Assembly (NCBI GenBank): GCA_038227745.1
Contig: JBBRPS010000103.1
Coordinates: forward strand, 1 to 17,548
DNA length: 17,548 bases
Direction: 5' to 3'
From: DASPXY01 sp038227745
GTDB taxonomy: Bacteria > Planctomycetota > Planctomycetia > Gemmatales > Gemmataceae
Shown: positions 1 to 7,399 of the stretch, in pieces
How the letters are laid out: each line of letters opens with the position of its first letter
Position numbering within the stretch: position 1 is the first letter of the stretch
Translations under genes and position numbers: made by a program
The notes under the pieces: model-generated
Databases searched by the model: none
Told to the model about the DNA's origin: nothing
The model's input: the letters and a program-made list of their open reading frames with translations, nothing else

Positions 1-50
1 CGCTCGCCCGAGGCTCGCGGCTAAACGACCGAGCTTTGACCGTGCTGCCC

Positions 51-1133
51 TCAGTAACTGCGGGCGCCGGCCGCGCCCTCGAGGATGACCCGGACCTGGT
101 CTTGACCCAGGCCCACCGCCCCCGCCGTGTCGAGGAGCTGCGACCAGGTCGTCTCATCGATCTCGATCCCGTCCCGCAGGCGCAGGGCCTTCGTCCGCTC
201 CTCGATCTCTCCCGGCATCAGGATCTCGCCGTCCGGCGCCGCCTTCTCGGAACTCTTCACCCAGGCGACGAAGCGGTTGATCTCGGCGGCGAAGGCCGCG
301 TCGGACTGGAAGCGACCGGGGTCGAGGAAGATCGACAGCATCCCGTTCACCACGCGGTCCACGTTCGCCGGATTGCTGCAGCCGCCGCCGGTCAGCGCGC
401 CGGCCAGGATCTCACAGAGGATCGCCAGGCCGTGGCCCTTGTGGCCGGCGATACCCAGGATGGCCCCGGGCGGGTCGGCGTAGAACACGCGCGGGTCGGT
501 GGTCGGTCGGCCGTGGGCGTCGATGAGGCAATGGTCCGGCACGGTGGCGCCCCGGTTCAGCGCCACGCGGATCTTGCCCTCGGCGAGGGTGCAGGCCGAA
601 ATGTCGAGCAGCAGCGGCGGCCCGCCGGCGACGGGGACCCCCGCCGCGATGGGGTTGGCGGACAGGCGGCGGTTGATGCCGCCGTGCGGCGCCACCAGGA
701 TGCCGGCGCCGGTCGTGTTGACGAAGTGCAGCGACAGCCGGCCCGCCCGCGCCGCCAGCAGCGGCCAGTCGCCGATGCGGCCGAGGTGCCCCGAGTTGCG
801 CAGCGCGACCACGGCCACGCCGTGCCGCGCGGACTTCTCGACCCCCAGCTGCACCGCCTGCGCGCCGACGGTCTGGCCGAAGCCGAACTGCCCATCGACG
901 ACGGCGACGGCCTCGTTCTCGAAGGTGACCTGAATGCTGCGGCCGGCCAGGACCTTGCCGGCGCGCAGCCACTGCACGTAGGGCGCGACGCGAATGACGC
1001 CGTGCGAGTCGTGGCCGACCAGGTTGGCCTCCACCAGGTGGAAGGCGATGCGCTCGGCCTCCGGCGGCCGGCAGCCGGCCGCGTCGAAGATGGCCGCGGT
1101 CAATTCCCGCAATCGGTCCGGTCGGAGTCTCAT
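51..1133 (-). CDS. Ldh family oxidoreductase (malate/L-lactate dehydrogenase type)
   Basis: This is a 360-residue cytosolic NAD(P)-dependent 2-hydroxyacid dehydrogenase of the Ldh_2 (YlbC/AllD/ComC/MDH2) family, which is unrelated to classical Rossmann LDH. The family's marks are present in order: GHDSHGVIR at residues 40-48 with the likely catalytic His44, the RNSGHLG block near 112-118, SANPIAAGVP at 159-168, an LLLDIS...GKIR block at 175-189, and GHKGHGLAILCEILAGALTGGG at 230-251 with Lys232. Length and motif order fit an intact enzyme. The ATG at 1133 is preceded by GGAGGAAACG, a strong ribosome site, which rejects a much longer in-frame extension running antisense through the DUF1501 gene. 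The substrate cannot be read from sequence; members use malate, lactate, ureidoglycolate or sulfolactate. It is transcribed divergently from the DUF1501 gene and stands alone, so context does not help. Confidence 0.93.
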   Translation of the reverse strand: MRLRPDRLRELTAAIFDAAGCRPPEAERIAFHLVEANLVGHDSHGVIRVAPYVQWLRAGKVLAGRSIQVTFENEAVAVVDGQFGFGQTVGAQAVQLGVEKSARHGVAVVALRNSGHLGRIGDWPLLAARAGRLSLHFVNTTGAGILVAPHGGINRRLSANPIAAGVPVAGGPPLLLDISACTLAEGKIRVALNRGATVPDHCLIDAHGRPTTDPRVFYADPPGAILGIAGHKGHGLAILCEILAGALTGGGCSNPANVDRVVNGMLSIFLDPGRFQSDAAFAAEINRFVAWVKSSEKAAPDGEILMPGEIEERTKALRLRDGIEIDETTWSQLLDTAGAVGLGQDQVRVILEGAAGARSY

Positions 1134-1433
1134 CGTTTCCTCCGGCGAGCGTGGCAGGAGAACCCCGTTCGCCCCTGGCGCAGGGGCTTCGGCCCGGGGC
1201 GGACGGTCCGCCGCTCGGTCCTCCCGTTGACTTCGTAGCAGAGCAGGCCCCCGGCGACCAGCGCCGGTTTCCGCCGCGGCGAGCGCCACGACCGGAGCGA
1301 CAGGGAATTCGAGACGTGTGTCCGTGTAGAGGAAAGGCCTAAACCGCCCGGGAAGAACCTGGTCAGGACATGCCGGAGAGGGTATATTCGGGACAAGGAG
1401 ACCGACGCCCAGGAACCCCCGGGAGGCCTGCCC
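1134..1433. promoter_or_regulatory. divergent intergenic region between Ldh and DUF1501 genes
   Basis: These 300 bases carry the upstream regions of two divergent genes. On the plus strand a TATATT hexamer at 1383-1388 could be a -10 box for the DUF1501 gene; I see no good -35 match about 17 bases before it. AGGAG follows at 1397-1401 but is too far from the ATG at 1434; the nearer GGGAGG just before the ATG is the more likely ribosome site. On the minus side only the Ldh Shine-Dalgarno is clear. No coding frame here looks real. Confidence 0.35.
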
Positions 1434-2876
1434 ATGACCCGTTCTGCCACGCGCTACCGTCCCAACCGCCCCCCCTGCGGCCGCACCCGGCGCGAGTTCC
1501 TCTGGGAGGTCGGCGGCGGCTTCGCCGGCCTGGCGCTGCTCGACCTCCTCACGCGCGACGGCTTCTTCACCGGCACCGCCGCGGCCCAGGCCCCACCTCG
1601 GCCGCGCGCCCGCCGCGCCGTCTTCCTCTTCATGAACGGCGGTCCGTCGCACGTGGACACCTTCGACCCCAAGCCGGCGCTGGCGCGATTCCACGGCACG
1701 GCCTATCACGGCGACGCGCCGGTCGGCTCGAACGGCCGGCCCGTTGGCCACCTCATGCAGTCGCCGTTCCCCTTCCGCCGGCACGGCCGCAGCGGCCTGG
1801 AAATCAGCTCGCTCTATCCGAACGTGGCCCGCTTCGCCGACGACCTGTGCGTGCTGCGCGGCCTGTACACCGACACCGCCGCCCACGCCTCGGGTTGCCT
1901 GCAGCTCAACACCGGCTCGGTGCAGATCGGCCGGCCCAGCCTCGGCTCGTGGTTGAGCTACGGCCTCGGCACGCTCAACGACAGCCTGCCGAGCTTCGTC
2001 GTCATGACGGACCCGCGCGGGGGGCCGATCGGCAGCGCCTCGAACTGGACGGCCGGCTTCATGCCGGCGGCCTACCAGGGCACGCTGTTTCGCAGCCAGG
2101 GCAGCCCGCTGCTCGACCTGGCCACTCCGCCGGGCGTCGGCGGCCGCACCCAGCGCGCGGCCCTGGACCTGCTCGCACGCCTCAACCGCGAGCACCTCCA
2201 GGCCCGCCCCGGTGAGTCGGAGCTGGCGGCGCGCATCGCGTCTTACGAACTGGCGTACCGGATGCAGACGACCGCCGCCGAAGTAGTGGACGTGGGCCGC
2301 GAGGACGCGCGGACGCGGGAACGGTACGGTCTGAACGACCGCCTCACCGCGGACTTCGGCCGCAAGTGCCTGATCGCGCGGCGGCTGCTGGAGCGCGGCG
2401 TGCGCTTCGTGCAGCTCTACTCGGGCGGCGGCCACCTCGAGGACACGTGGGACGGCCACGGCAACTGCATCACGAACCACCGCCTGCACGCGGGCGAGAC
2501 GGACCGGCCGATCGCGGCGCTGATGGCGGACCTGAAGCGCACGGGGCTCTGGGACGAGACGCTGCTGATCTGGGGTGGGGAGTTCGGGCGGACGCCGACG
2601 AGCGAGGGCGTGGGCCGATTCGGCCGCGACCACAACCCGCACGGTTTCTCGATGTGGCTGGCGGGCGCCGGCGTCCGGGGCGGCCAGGCCGTCGGCGCCA
2701 CCGACGAGCTGGGCTTCCGCGCGGTCAGCGAGCGCACCCACGTCTCCGACCTGCACGCCACCATCCTGCACCTGATGGGCCTGGACCCCAACCGGCTGAC
2801 GTACCTGTACCAGGGGCTCGACCAGCGGCTGACCGGCGTCCGCGGCAGCCGGGTGATCGACAAGGTTCTGGCCTGA
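1434..2876 (+). CDS. DUF1501 domain-containing protein with Tat signal
   Basis: This 480-residue protein belongs to DUF1501, a sulfatase/alkaline-phosphatase-fold family greatly expanded in Planctomycetota. The N-terminus holds a twin-arginine signal (TRREFLW, Arg19-Arg20) followed by a hydrophobic GGGFAGLALLDLL stretch, so export through the Tat system is likely. The hallmark MNGGPSHVDTFDPKP sits at residues 67-81. Further family blocks are LYSGGGHLEDTWDGHGN near the middle, IWGGEFGRTPTSEG, the GRDHNPHGFSMWLAGAGVRGG block, and a C-terminal HLMGLDPNRLTYLYQGLDQRLT. The family is usually paired with a DUF1549/DUF1553 cytochrome-like partner upstream; here there is none, so this is a solo copy. 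The biochemical function is not established; breakdown of sulfated or complex polysaccharides is often suggested. The gene is complete at both ends. Confidence 0.93.
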   Translation: MTRSATRYRPNRPPCGRTRREFLWEVGGGFAGLALLDLLTRDGFFTGTAAAQAPPRPRARRAVFLFMNGGPSHVDTFDPKPALARFHGTAYHGDAPVGSNGRPVGHLMQSPFPFRRHGRSGLEISSLYPNVARFADDLCVLRGLYTDTAAHASGCLQLNTGSVQIGRPSLGSWLSYGLGTLNDSLPSFVVMTDPRGGPIGSASNWTAGFMPAAYQGTLFRSQGSPLLDLATPPGVGGRTQRAALDLLARLNREHLQARPGESELAARIASYELAYRMQTTAAEVVDVGREDARTRERYGLNDRLTADFGRKCLIARRLLERGVRFVQLYSGGGHLEDTWDGHGNCITNHRLHAGETDRPIAALMADLKRTGLWDETLLIWGGEFGRTPTSEGVGRFGRDHNPHGFSMWLAGAGVRGGQAVGATDELGFRAVSERTHVSDLHATILHLMGLDPNRLTYLYQGLDQRLTGVRGSRVIDKVLA

Positions 2877-2909
2877 GCGGCCTCGGGTGGGAAGTGCGCA
2901 GGAAACGGG

Positions 2910-2939
2910 TTGACGCCGGGACGGCCGGCCTCGTAAGAT
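2910..2939 (+). promoter_or_regulatory. sigma-70-like promoter of the tRNA-Leu gene
   Basis: TTGACG (2910-2915) and TAAGAT (2934-2939) are separated by 18 bases and lie about 38 bases before the mature tRNA 5' end. This is the best-looking -35/-10 pair in the window, and its placement fits a short tRNA leader. It is read from sequence only. Confidence 0.6.
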
Positions 2940-2976
2940 AACCCGGTCCTACGGGACCAAAGTACAATCCAGACAT

Positions 2977-3061
2977 GCCGAAGTGGCGGAATTGGCAGAC
3001 GCGCCAGGTTCAGGACCTGGTTCCCTTAACGGGAGTGGAGGTTCGAGTCCTCTCTTCGGCA
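2977..3061 (+). tRNA. tRNA-Leu (anticodon CAG)
   Basis: This is an 85-nt class II tRNA. The acceptor stem GCCGAAG (2977-2983) pairs with CTTCGGC (3054-3060), with discriminator A at 3061. The anticodon stem CCAGG (3004-3008) pairs with CCTGG (3016-3020) around loop TTCAGGA, giving anticodon CAG at 3011-3013. A long variable arm (about 3021-3036) and a T arm GGAGG-TTCGAGT-CCTCT (3037-3053) complete the leucine type. The 3' CCA is not encoded. It decodes CUG, likely a heavily used leucine codon in this GC-rich genome. Its 3' end lies 122 bases before a truncated integrase, which marks it as a probable integration target. Confidence 0.97.
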
Positions 3062-3069
3062 TTCCCTTC

Positions 3070-3107
3070 AGGCCAAGGGTTTAGGTCAACTGACCTGTCC
3101 TTGGCCT
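3070..3107 (+). terminator. hairpin downstream of tRNA-Leu, possible terminator
   Basis: AGGCCAAGG (3070-3078) pairs with CCTTGGCCT (3099-3107). A nested AGGTC/GACCT pair lies in the loop. The bases after it are only modestly T-rich (TTCTCG), so intrinsic termination is plausible rather than clear. It could also be part of the attachment region between the tRNA and the integrase. Confidence 0.45.
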
Positions 3108-3183
3108 TTCTCGCAGAGTACAATTCTTCTGCGATTCTTCTGCTGTTGTTGCGGTGGCGTGGCACTCACGTTGGGGGTGCTTC

Positions 3184-3880
3184 ATGGCGTCTCTCTTGCT
3201 CAAGGGCGATGCGTACTACTGTCAGTTCTACTACCTCGGCCGCCGCTTCACCGTGACCATCGGGGCGGTCGGCAAGGACGAGGCCGAGGACTTCGCCGGC
3301 AGCGTCGGGCAGCTCCTGCGCCGGGTCAAGCAGGGCCTCATCCGCGTGCCGGCCGGCGTGGCCATCGCCGACTTCGTCGTCGCCGGCGGCCAGGTCACGA
3401 CCGTCGAGCAGGCCGCCGCTCCACCCGAGCCCACGTCCTTCGCCGCTTTCAAGAAGAAATACCTCGACACCCAGGGCATCGGGGCGATGGAGGACAACTC
3501 GCTCGGCACCGTGCGCATGCACCTGACCCACTTCGAGCGGACGCTCGGCGAGAAGTTCCCGCTCCAGCGGCTCACCCTCGCCGACCTGCAACGGCACGTC
3601 ACCGAGCGGGCGAAGAAGAAGTACCGCGGCAAGCCCCTCTCGCCCGTCACTCTGAAGAAGGAGGTGTCGTCCCTGCGCGCGGCGTGGAATTGGGCGGCCC
3701 ACACGGGCCTCGTGCAGGGCGCCTTCCCGTCGAAGGGCCTCGTCTATCCGAAGGCCGACGAAAAGCCGCCGTTCATGACCCGCGCGGAGATCGAGCAGAA
3801 GCTGCACGCGGGCATCACCGAGAAGGAGCGGGCCGAACTCTGGGACTGCCTCTACCTCACCCACCCCGACCCGTCTTGGG
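3184..3880 (+). pseudogene. truncated tyrosine recombinase/phage integrase (N-terminal half only)
   Basis: About 230 residues of a tyrosine-recombinase N-terminus start at the ATG at 3184. They cover an arm-type DNA-binding region (MASLLLKGDAYYCQFYYLGR) and a SAM-like core-binding domain (about residues 85-190, with TLADLQRHVTERAKKKYRGK and SSLRAAWNWAAHTGLV). The sequence keeps the family pattern up to AELWDCLYLT (near 3870). It then turns into unrelated, Arg-rich translation that overlaps the next gene in another frame. The whole catalytic domain with its Arg...His-x-x-Arg...His...Tyr set is missing, so it cannot recombine DNA. The open frame runs on to 4422 only by chance. A position just after a tRNA-Leu is typical of an integrated element, of which this is a leftover. 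Confidence 0.85.
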
Positions 3881-3946
3881 CTTGCTTTTTCGGACGATGT
3901 AAGTATGCCCTTGACCTTGCGATCACCCCAGGCAGGGAAGAACGCG

Positions 3947-4384
3947 ATGCCAAGAGTCCGTACCACCCTCGCTACCGCTCTCGTGACTGCTGCCGCCATC
4001 GCCGCCCTTGTCGTGATCGTGGGAAGCGGCTGTGGGACGATGGCGAATTTGCGCGGCAGAGAGTGGATGCTCATCGGCCCGGGGACGCCAGCCCCAACGC
4101 GACCCTTCGGTGGTATTATCCAGGACGTGACACACGAGGGGTTCATCCTCCTCCCCGACTTGCCGTTTTCCTTCGTCGGCGACGTCATTACGTTGCCCTG
4201 GGCGACGTTCGTTTACCTACGCACGCGGCGGAATGCAACAGCCAAAGGAGGCGTGACCATTCCCGCGACCACGGAAGGCCCTCCAGGCGCCGCACCATCC
4301 TCGGTCTTCCAGGAAGCACCCAGAGCCCGCCTTTTAGTCGGTCAGAGCCGAGAAACCGCCTCGACACAGACGCTGGTAAAGTAG
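3947..4384 (+). CDS. YceK/YidQ family lipoprotein
   Basis: This 145-residue protein has a hydrophobic signal segment (TALVTAAAIAALVVIVGSGC) ending in a Cys, followed by GTMANL. It then has the YceK-like core: PFGGIIQDV, LLPDLPFSFVGDVITLPW and TFVYLR. E. coli YceK has the same plan of short lipoprotein signal, a GCGS motif, and a DLPFSLVFDTLLLP segment. The lipobox is weak (Gly rather than Leu at -3). I prefer the ATG at 3947 to the upstream ATG at 3905: it follows GGGAAG at good spacing and puts a basic residue straight before the hydrophobic core. It lies immediately after the broken integrase. The C-terminal 50 residues are low-complexity. The function of the family is unknown; envelope location is inferred. 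Confidence 0.75.
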   Translation: MPRVRTTLATALVTAAAIAALVVIVGSGCGTMANLRGREWMLIGPGTPAPTRPFGGIIQDVTHEGFILLPDLPFSFVGDVITLPWATFVYLRTRRNATAKGGVTIPATTEGPPGAAPSSVFQEAPRARLLVGQSRETASTQTLVK

Positions 4385-4388
4385 TCAG

Positions 4389-4562
4389 GTGGACGCTCTC
4401 CTCTGTATCCGGCCGCCGCTGACCACCACGGTTGACGGAAGTGTCGACCGGGGTCCGCTGTTCGCGGTAGCGGCTACGGCCGTCGCAGACGGGGAGGATG
4501 GCGAACGTCTGCGGAAGCTCAGAGGCTGTCCGGCAATATTTCCTGGCGAAAACGCTTATTGA
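4389..4562 (+). other. small open frame in the gap after the YceK-like gene, doubtful
   Basis: The 259-base gap from 4385 to 4643 holds one protein-like stretch, a GTG-started 57-codon frame with the phrase RGPLFAVAATAVADGEDGER. It has no clear ribosome site and no recognised family. It may be a gene remnant. The rest of the gap carries the short repeats annotated separately. Confidence 0.15.
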
Positions 4563-4627
4563 AACAAATGTTCACCGACTATCTCAGCGTTTTTTCATCA
4601 AGAGGCTGTCCGGAATCGGCAGCCTCT
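4521..4627 (+). repeat. 13-bp direct repeats and an 8-bp inverted repeat before the Asp-box gene
   Basis: AGAGGCTGTCCGG occurs at 4521-4533 and again at 4601-4613, 80 bases apart. The second copy also starts an inverted repeat, AGAGGCTG (4601-4608) with CAGCCTCT (4620-4627), that ends four bases before the AAGGAGGA ribosome site of the next gene. The GGCTGTCC core is reminiscent of insertion-sequence ends, so this may be an excision scar. A leader hairpin is the alternative. Confidence 0.5.
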
Positions 4628-4643
4628 CAGCAAGGAGGAAGGG

Positions 4644-5759
4644 ATGAGCGGAGTACGGGTTCTGGTGGGTACACGGAAGGGAGCGTTCGTCCTGACGTCG
4701 GACGGCAAGCGCGCGCAGTGGGCTGTCAGCGGCCCTCACTTTGGGGGCTGGGAGATCTATCATCTGAAGGGCTCGCCCGTCGATCCGAACCGGCTGTATG
4801 CGTCGCAGTCCAGCGGCTGGTTCGGGCAGCTGATCCAGCGCTCCAACGACGGCGGCAAGACGTGGGAGTCGGTGGGCAACAAGTTCGTGTACGACGGCGT
4901 CCCCGGCACTCACCAGTGGTACGACGGCACGCCGCACCCCTGGGAGTTCAAGCGCGTCTGGCATCTCGAACCGTCGCTGACCGATCCGGACACCGTCTAC
5001 GCCGGGGTGGAAGACGCCGCCCTGTTCCGCTCGACCGACGGCGGGCAGACGTGGCAGGAACTCTCCGGACTGCGCGGCCACGGCTCAGGGCCCCGCTGGA
5101 TGCCGGGCGCCGGCGGGATGGGGCTGCATACGATCCTGCTGGATCCGAGCCATCCCGGACGGATCTTCATCGCCATCTCGGCGGCGGGCGTGTTCCGGAC
5201 CGACGACGCCGGCAAGACGTGGCGGCCGATCAACCGCGGACTGCATTCCCAGTACATCCCCGACCCGAATGCCGAGGTCGGCCACTGCGTTCACCGCATC
5301 GCGATGCACCCGTCGCGTCCGGGCGTGCTGTTCATGCAGAAGCACTGGGACGTCATGCGCAGCGACGACGCCGGCGAGTCGTGGCACGAGGTCAGCGGGA
5401 ACTTGCCGACCGACTTCGGCTTCCCGATCGAGGTTCACGCGCACGAGCCGGACACCATCTACGTCGTCCCGATCAAGAGCGACTCGGAGCACTATCCGCC
5501 CGAGGGGAAGCTGCGCGTGTACCGCAGCCGCACGGGCGGACATGAGTGGGAGGCGCTCACGAAAGGTCTGCCGCAACGCGACTGCTACGTCAACGTGTTG
5601 CGCGACGCGATGGCCGTCGATGCGCTCGATTCGTGCGGCGTGTACTTCGGCACCACCGGCGGGCAGGTCTATGCGTCGGCGGATGCCGGAGATAGCTGGA
5701 CTCCCGTTGTCCGAGATCTTCCGGCCGTGGTGTCCGTGGAGGTGCAGACGCTGCCATGA
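4644..5759 (+). CDS. Asp-box (BNR) repeat beta-propeller protein, sialidase/VPS10-like
   Basis: This 371-residue protein carries five clear Asp-box motifs (S/T-x-D-x-G-x-T/S-W): SNDGGKTW (67-74), STDGGQTW (130-137), TDDAGKTW (186-193), SDDAGESW (240-247) and SADAGDSW (345-352), plus a degenerate SRTGGHEW at 295-302. Each closes a propeller blade, so a six- to seven-bladed fold is expected. No signal peptide or membrane segment is present, so it should be cytosolic, unlike true secreted sialidases. The sialidase Arg triad and FRIP motif are not evident, and 'exo-alpha-sialidase' should not be taken as an activity. The ATG at 4644 follows AAGGAGGA at good spacing. The stop overlaps the MoaD-like gene by four bases, so the two are probably translated together. 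Confidence 0.85.
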   Translation: MSGVRVLVGTRKGAFVLTSDGKRAQWAVSGPHFGGWEIYHLKGSPVDPNRLYASQSSGWFGQLIQRSNDGGKTWESVGNKFVYDGVPGTHQWYDGTPHPWEFKRVWHLEPSLTDPDTVYAGVEDAALFRSTDGGQTWQELSGLRGHGSGPRWMPGAGGMGLHTILLDPSHPGRIFIAISAAGVFRTDDAGKTWRPINRGLHSQYIPDPNAEVGHCVHRIAMHPSRPGVLFMQKHWDVMRSDDAGESWHEVSGNLPTDFGFPIEVHAHEPDTIYVVPIKSDSEHYPPEGKLRVYRSRTGGHEWEALTKGLPQRDCYVNVLRDAMAVDALDSCGVYFGTTGGQVYASADAGDSWTPVVRDLPAVVSVEVQTLP

Positions 5760-6052
5760 TCCGAGTCGTGCTTCCGTATCATCTGCGGACGCTGGCGCGC
5801 GTCGGCGGCGAGGTGACCCTCGACGTCGAGGGCCGGGCCACACAGCGCTCGGTCCTCGACGCGCTCGAGGCCCGCTATCCGACACTGCGCGGGACGATCC
5901 GCGACCACGTCACGCAGCAGCGGCGACCGTTGTTGCGATTCTTCGCCTGCGCGGAGGATCTGTCTTACGAGCCGCCGGACGCCCCGCTCCCCGATGCGGT
6001 CGCGTCGGGGGCGGAGCCCTTTTGGGTCGTGGGGGCGATTGCCGGCGGCTAG
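5756..6052 (+). CDS. MoaD/ThiS family beta-grasp protein with C-terminal Gly-Gly
   Basis: This 98-residue ubiquitin-like protein starts IRVVLPYHLRTLARVGGEV and has the MoaD pattern of an N-terminal strand pair, a helix (SVLDALEARYPTLRGTIRDH) and a terminal GAIAGG. The last two residues are Gly-Gly, the site that MoeB/ThiF-like E1 enzymes adenylate and convert to a thiocarboxylate in sulfur carriers, or that is conjugated in SAMP/TtuB-type modifiers. Length is slightly above E. coli MoaD (81 residues). The start overlaps the upstream stop as ATGA, implying translational coupling to the Asp-box gene. No moaE, moeB or thi gene is nearby, so a role in molybdopterin synthesis is not supported by context. 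Confidence 0.85.
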   Translation: MIRVVLPYHLRTLARVGGEVTLDVEGRATQRSVLDALEARYPTLRGTIRDHVTQQRRPLLRFFACAEDLSYEPPDAPLPDAVASGAEPFWVVGAIAGG

Positions 6053-6180
6053 CTGACCGTTTCAGAAGTTCGCCGCCAGCGCCGTAGGGTGGGCGACGGC
6101 CCACCAGTTCACGGAAGCGGTGGGCCGTCGCCCACCCTACGGCGCCACGCCACTGGCAGCGGACTTGTGAAACGGTCAGC
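6052..6180. repeat. 129-bp inverted-repeat element (MITE-like or bidirectional hairpin)
   Basis: The outer arms GCTGACCGTTTCA (6052-6064) and TGAAACGGTCAGC (6168-6180) are perfect 13-bp inverted repeats. A perfect 27-bp inner pair lies at 6079-6105 and 6119-6145, built around GCCGTAGGGTGGGCGACGGC, with a 13-base loop. The flanks between the two (near 6062-6078 and 6150-6170) also pair imperfectly, so nearly the whole element folds into one stem. It sits exactly between the convergent MoaD-like and HNH genes, beginning on the last base of the MoaD stop codon. It may act as a terminator for both, but its size and terminal arms suggest a small non-autonomous mobile element. Confidence 0.8.
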
Positions 6181-6187
6181 CAGGGGT

Positions 6188-6790
6188 TCAGGGTGGCGCT
6201 TGTCGGGGCGAGATCGGGGGCCGCGGACAGGCAAACTTGCGGCCGCCCTTGGGGTTGCGGCGGTCGAAGCAGACGACGCGGCCCGTCTCGGGATCCACGG
6301 CCATCGCCAGAGCGTCGAACTCCGCGTGGCAGGTGGGGTAGAGGACGAGCATGTTCCGCCAGGTGTCACCGCCCTGGTGATCGCCGCCGAGGGGCCGCAG
6401 GTGATGGACCTCGGCGTACCACCCACCGCCCGCACCGGGCACGCGGATGCGGTAACGACACACCTGGCACTTGCACCCGTAGAGCCGCTTGAGCTTCTCG
6501 CCCTTGGTAGGGTTCCGCACGCGGTGGCTGAAGGTGTAGGCGACTGTGGGCGGCGGGGCGTCGTCATCGTCGGGGAGAGCGATGCTGCGCACGGAGGGGG
6601 CGGGCTGGTACTTCCTGAGCAGCGGGGCCAGGCGCGGGTTCAACTCGGCGATCAGCCCCAGGAGTTGGCGGGCGACCTTCTCGGGGATGCGCTTCGGCCA
6701 GCCGCGCCACGGGCGGCTCCTCCACCAGGAGGCCAGGACCGGATCGGCCGTGATGTCGTCCGGGGTGATCGGGGGCTTCAACTCCTTCAC
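6188..6790 (-). CDS. HNH endonuclease
   Basis: This 200-residue protein has an HNH/zinc-finger nuclease domain in its C-terminal half. CKCQVC (106-111) gives the first metal cysteines, AEVHHLRPLGG (126-136) carries the catalytic His pair, NMLVLYPTCH (146-155) gives the Asn and the second Cys/His, followed by FDALAM. The order Cys-x2-Cys...His-His...Asn...Cys-His fits a stand-alone McrA-type HNH nuclease. The N-terminal 80 residues are basic and helical with a WWRSRPWRGWP segment, and are unassigned. The start is a GTG at 6790. The frame stays open a further 13 codons upstream (ending RCDFDP) without a better start, so the true 5' end may have been lost at the junction with the DUF932 fragment. 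It is convergent with the MoaD-like gene. No methyltransferase or phage gene is nearby. Confidence 0.8.
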   Translation of the reverse strand: MKELKPPITPDDITADPVLASWWRSRPWRGWPKRIPEKVARQLLGLIAELNPRLAPLLRKYQPAPSVRSIALPDDDDAPPPTVAYTFSHRVRNPTKGEKLKRLYGCKCQVCRYRIRVPGAGGGWYAEVHHLRPLGGDHQGGDTWRNMLVLYPTCHAEFDALAMAVDPETGRVVCFDRRNPKGGRKFACPRPPISPRQAPP

Positions 6791-6819
6791 GGGGTCGAAG
6801 TCGCAGCGCCAGACCTCAC

Positions 6820-7320
6820 GACCGGCTGCTCACCGGCGTCCAGACCTCCCTGGAGCGCGCCGCCCTGGGCGTCGTCAGCGAGGTACACGGCCTGACCCGC
6901 GACGGCAACCGCTCCTTCGGGCTGCTGCAGGTCGCCAACGGCGAGAACGCCGAGGACTTCGGCCTGGTCGTCGGCATCCGGAATTCGCACGGCCGCAGCT
7001 TCCCCGCCGGCCTGGTCGTCGGCGCGTCCGTCTTCGTCTGCGACAACCTTTCGTTCAGCGGCGAGGTCCGGCTGGCCCGCAAGCACACTGCCCACGTCGA
7101 GCGCGACCTACCGCAACTCATCGAGAGCGCCGTCGGCCGCCTGGGCGACCTGCGGCGGTCGCAGGAGGCGCGGTTCACCGCGTACCGCCAGCATGAGCTG
7201 ACGGACGGCGCGGCCCACGACCTCATCGTCCAGGCCCTCGACGCCCGGGTGGTGCCGCTGACGCGGATCCCGGACGTGCTGCAAGAGTGGCGGCAGCCGC
7301 GTCGCCCGGAGTTCCGGGAC
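6820..7320 (+). pseudogene. DUF932 (phage/plasmid-like) protein fragment
   Basis: In the frame of base 6781 the sequence reads DRLLTGVQTSLERAALG, GLLQVANGENAEDFGLVVGI, GASVFVCDNLSFSGEV, LARKHTAHVERDLPQLIESAVGR and IPDVLQEWRQPRRPEF. These are the middle and later blocks of DUF932 proteins, which occur on phages, plasmids and in many planctomycete genomes. There is no start codon with a ribosome site: the piece begins abruptly next to the divergent HNH gene. After PRRPEF the reading becomes Arg-rich nonsense, so the usual C-terminal end is also missing. Both ends are therefore broken. The family's function is unknown, though the plasmid/phage association is consistent with the degraded mobile region around it. 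Confidence 0.7.
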
Positions 7321-7399
7321 GGCCGGGCGGCGCGACGAGGACGCCGCCCACGACGACGACGGCCTGCGCGTGAGCCCGGCCATGAGGAAGGAGGCAGCA

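Noticed and set aside
36..1238. 400-codon plus-strand frame opposite the Ldh gene
   Set aside because: Antisense shadow with low-complexity composition; all Ldh family motifs are on the minus strand.
1134..2771. In-frame N-terminal extension of the Ldh gene to 906 codons
   Set aside because: The added 546 codons are antisense to the DUF1501 gene and have no recognisable domain. The GGAGG-ATG at 1133 gives the normal family length.
3881..4422. C-terminal half of the integrase frame
   Set aside because: The frame is open, but the residues lack the catalytic Arg/His/Arg/Tyr pattern and overlap the YceK-like gene in another frame.
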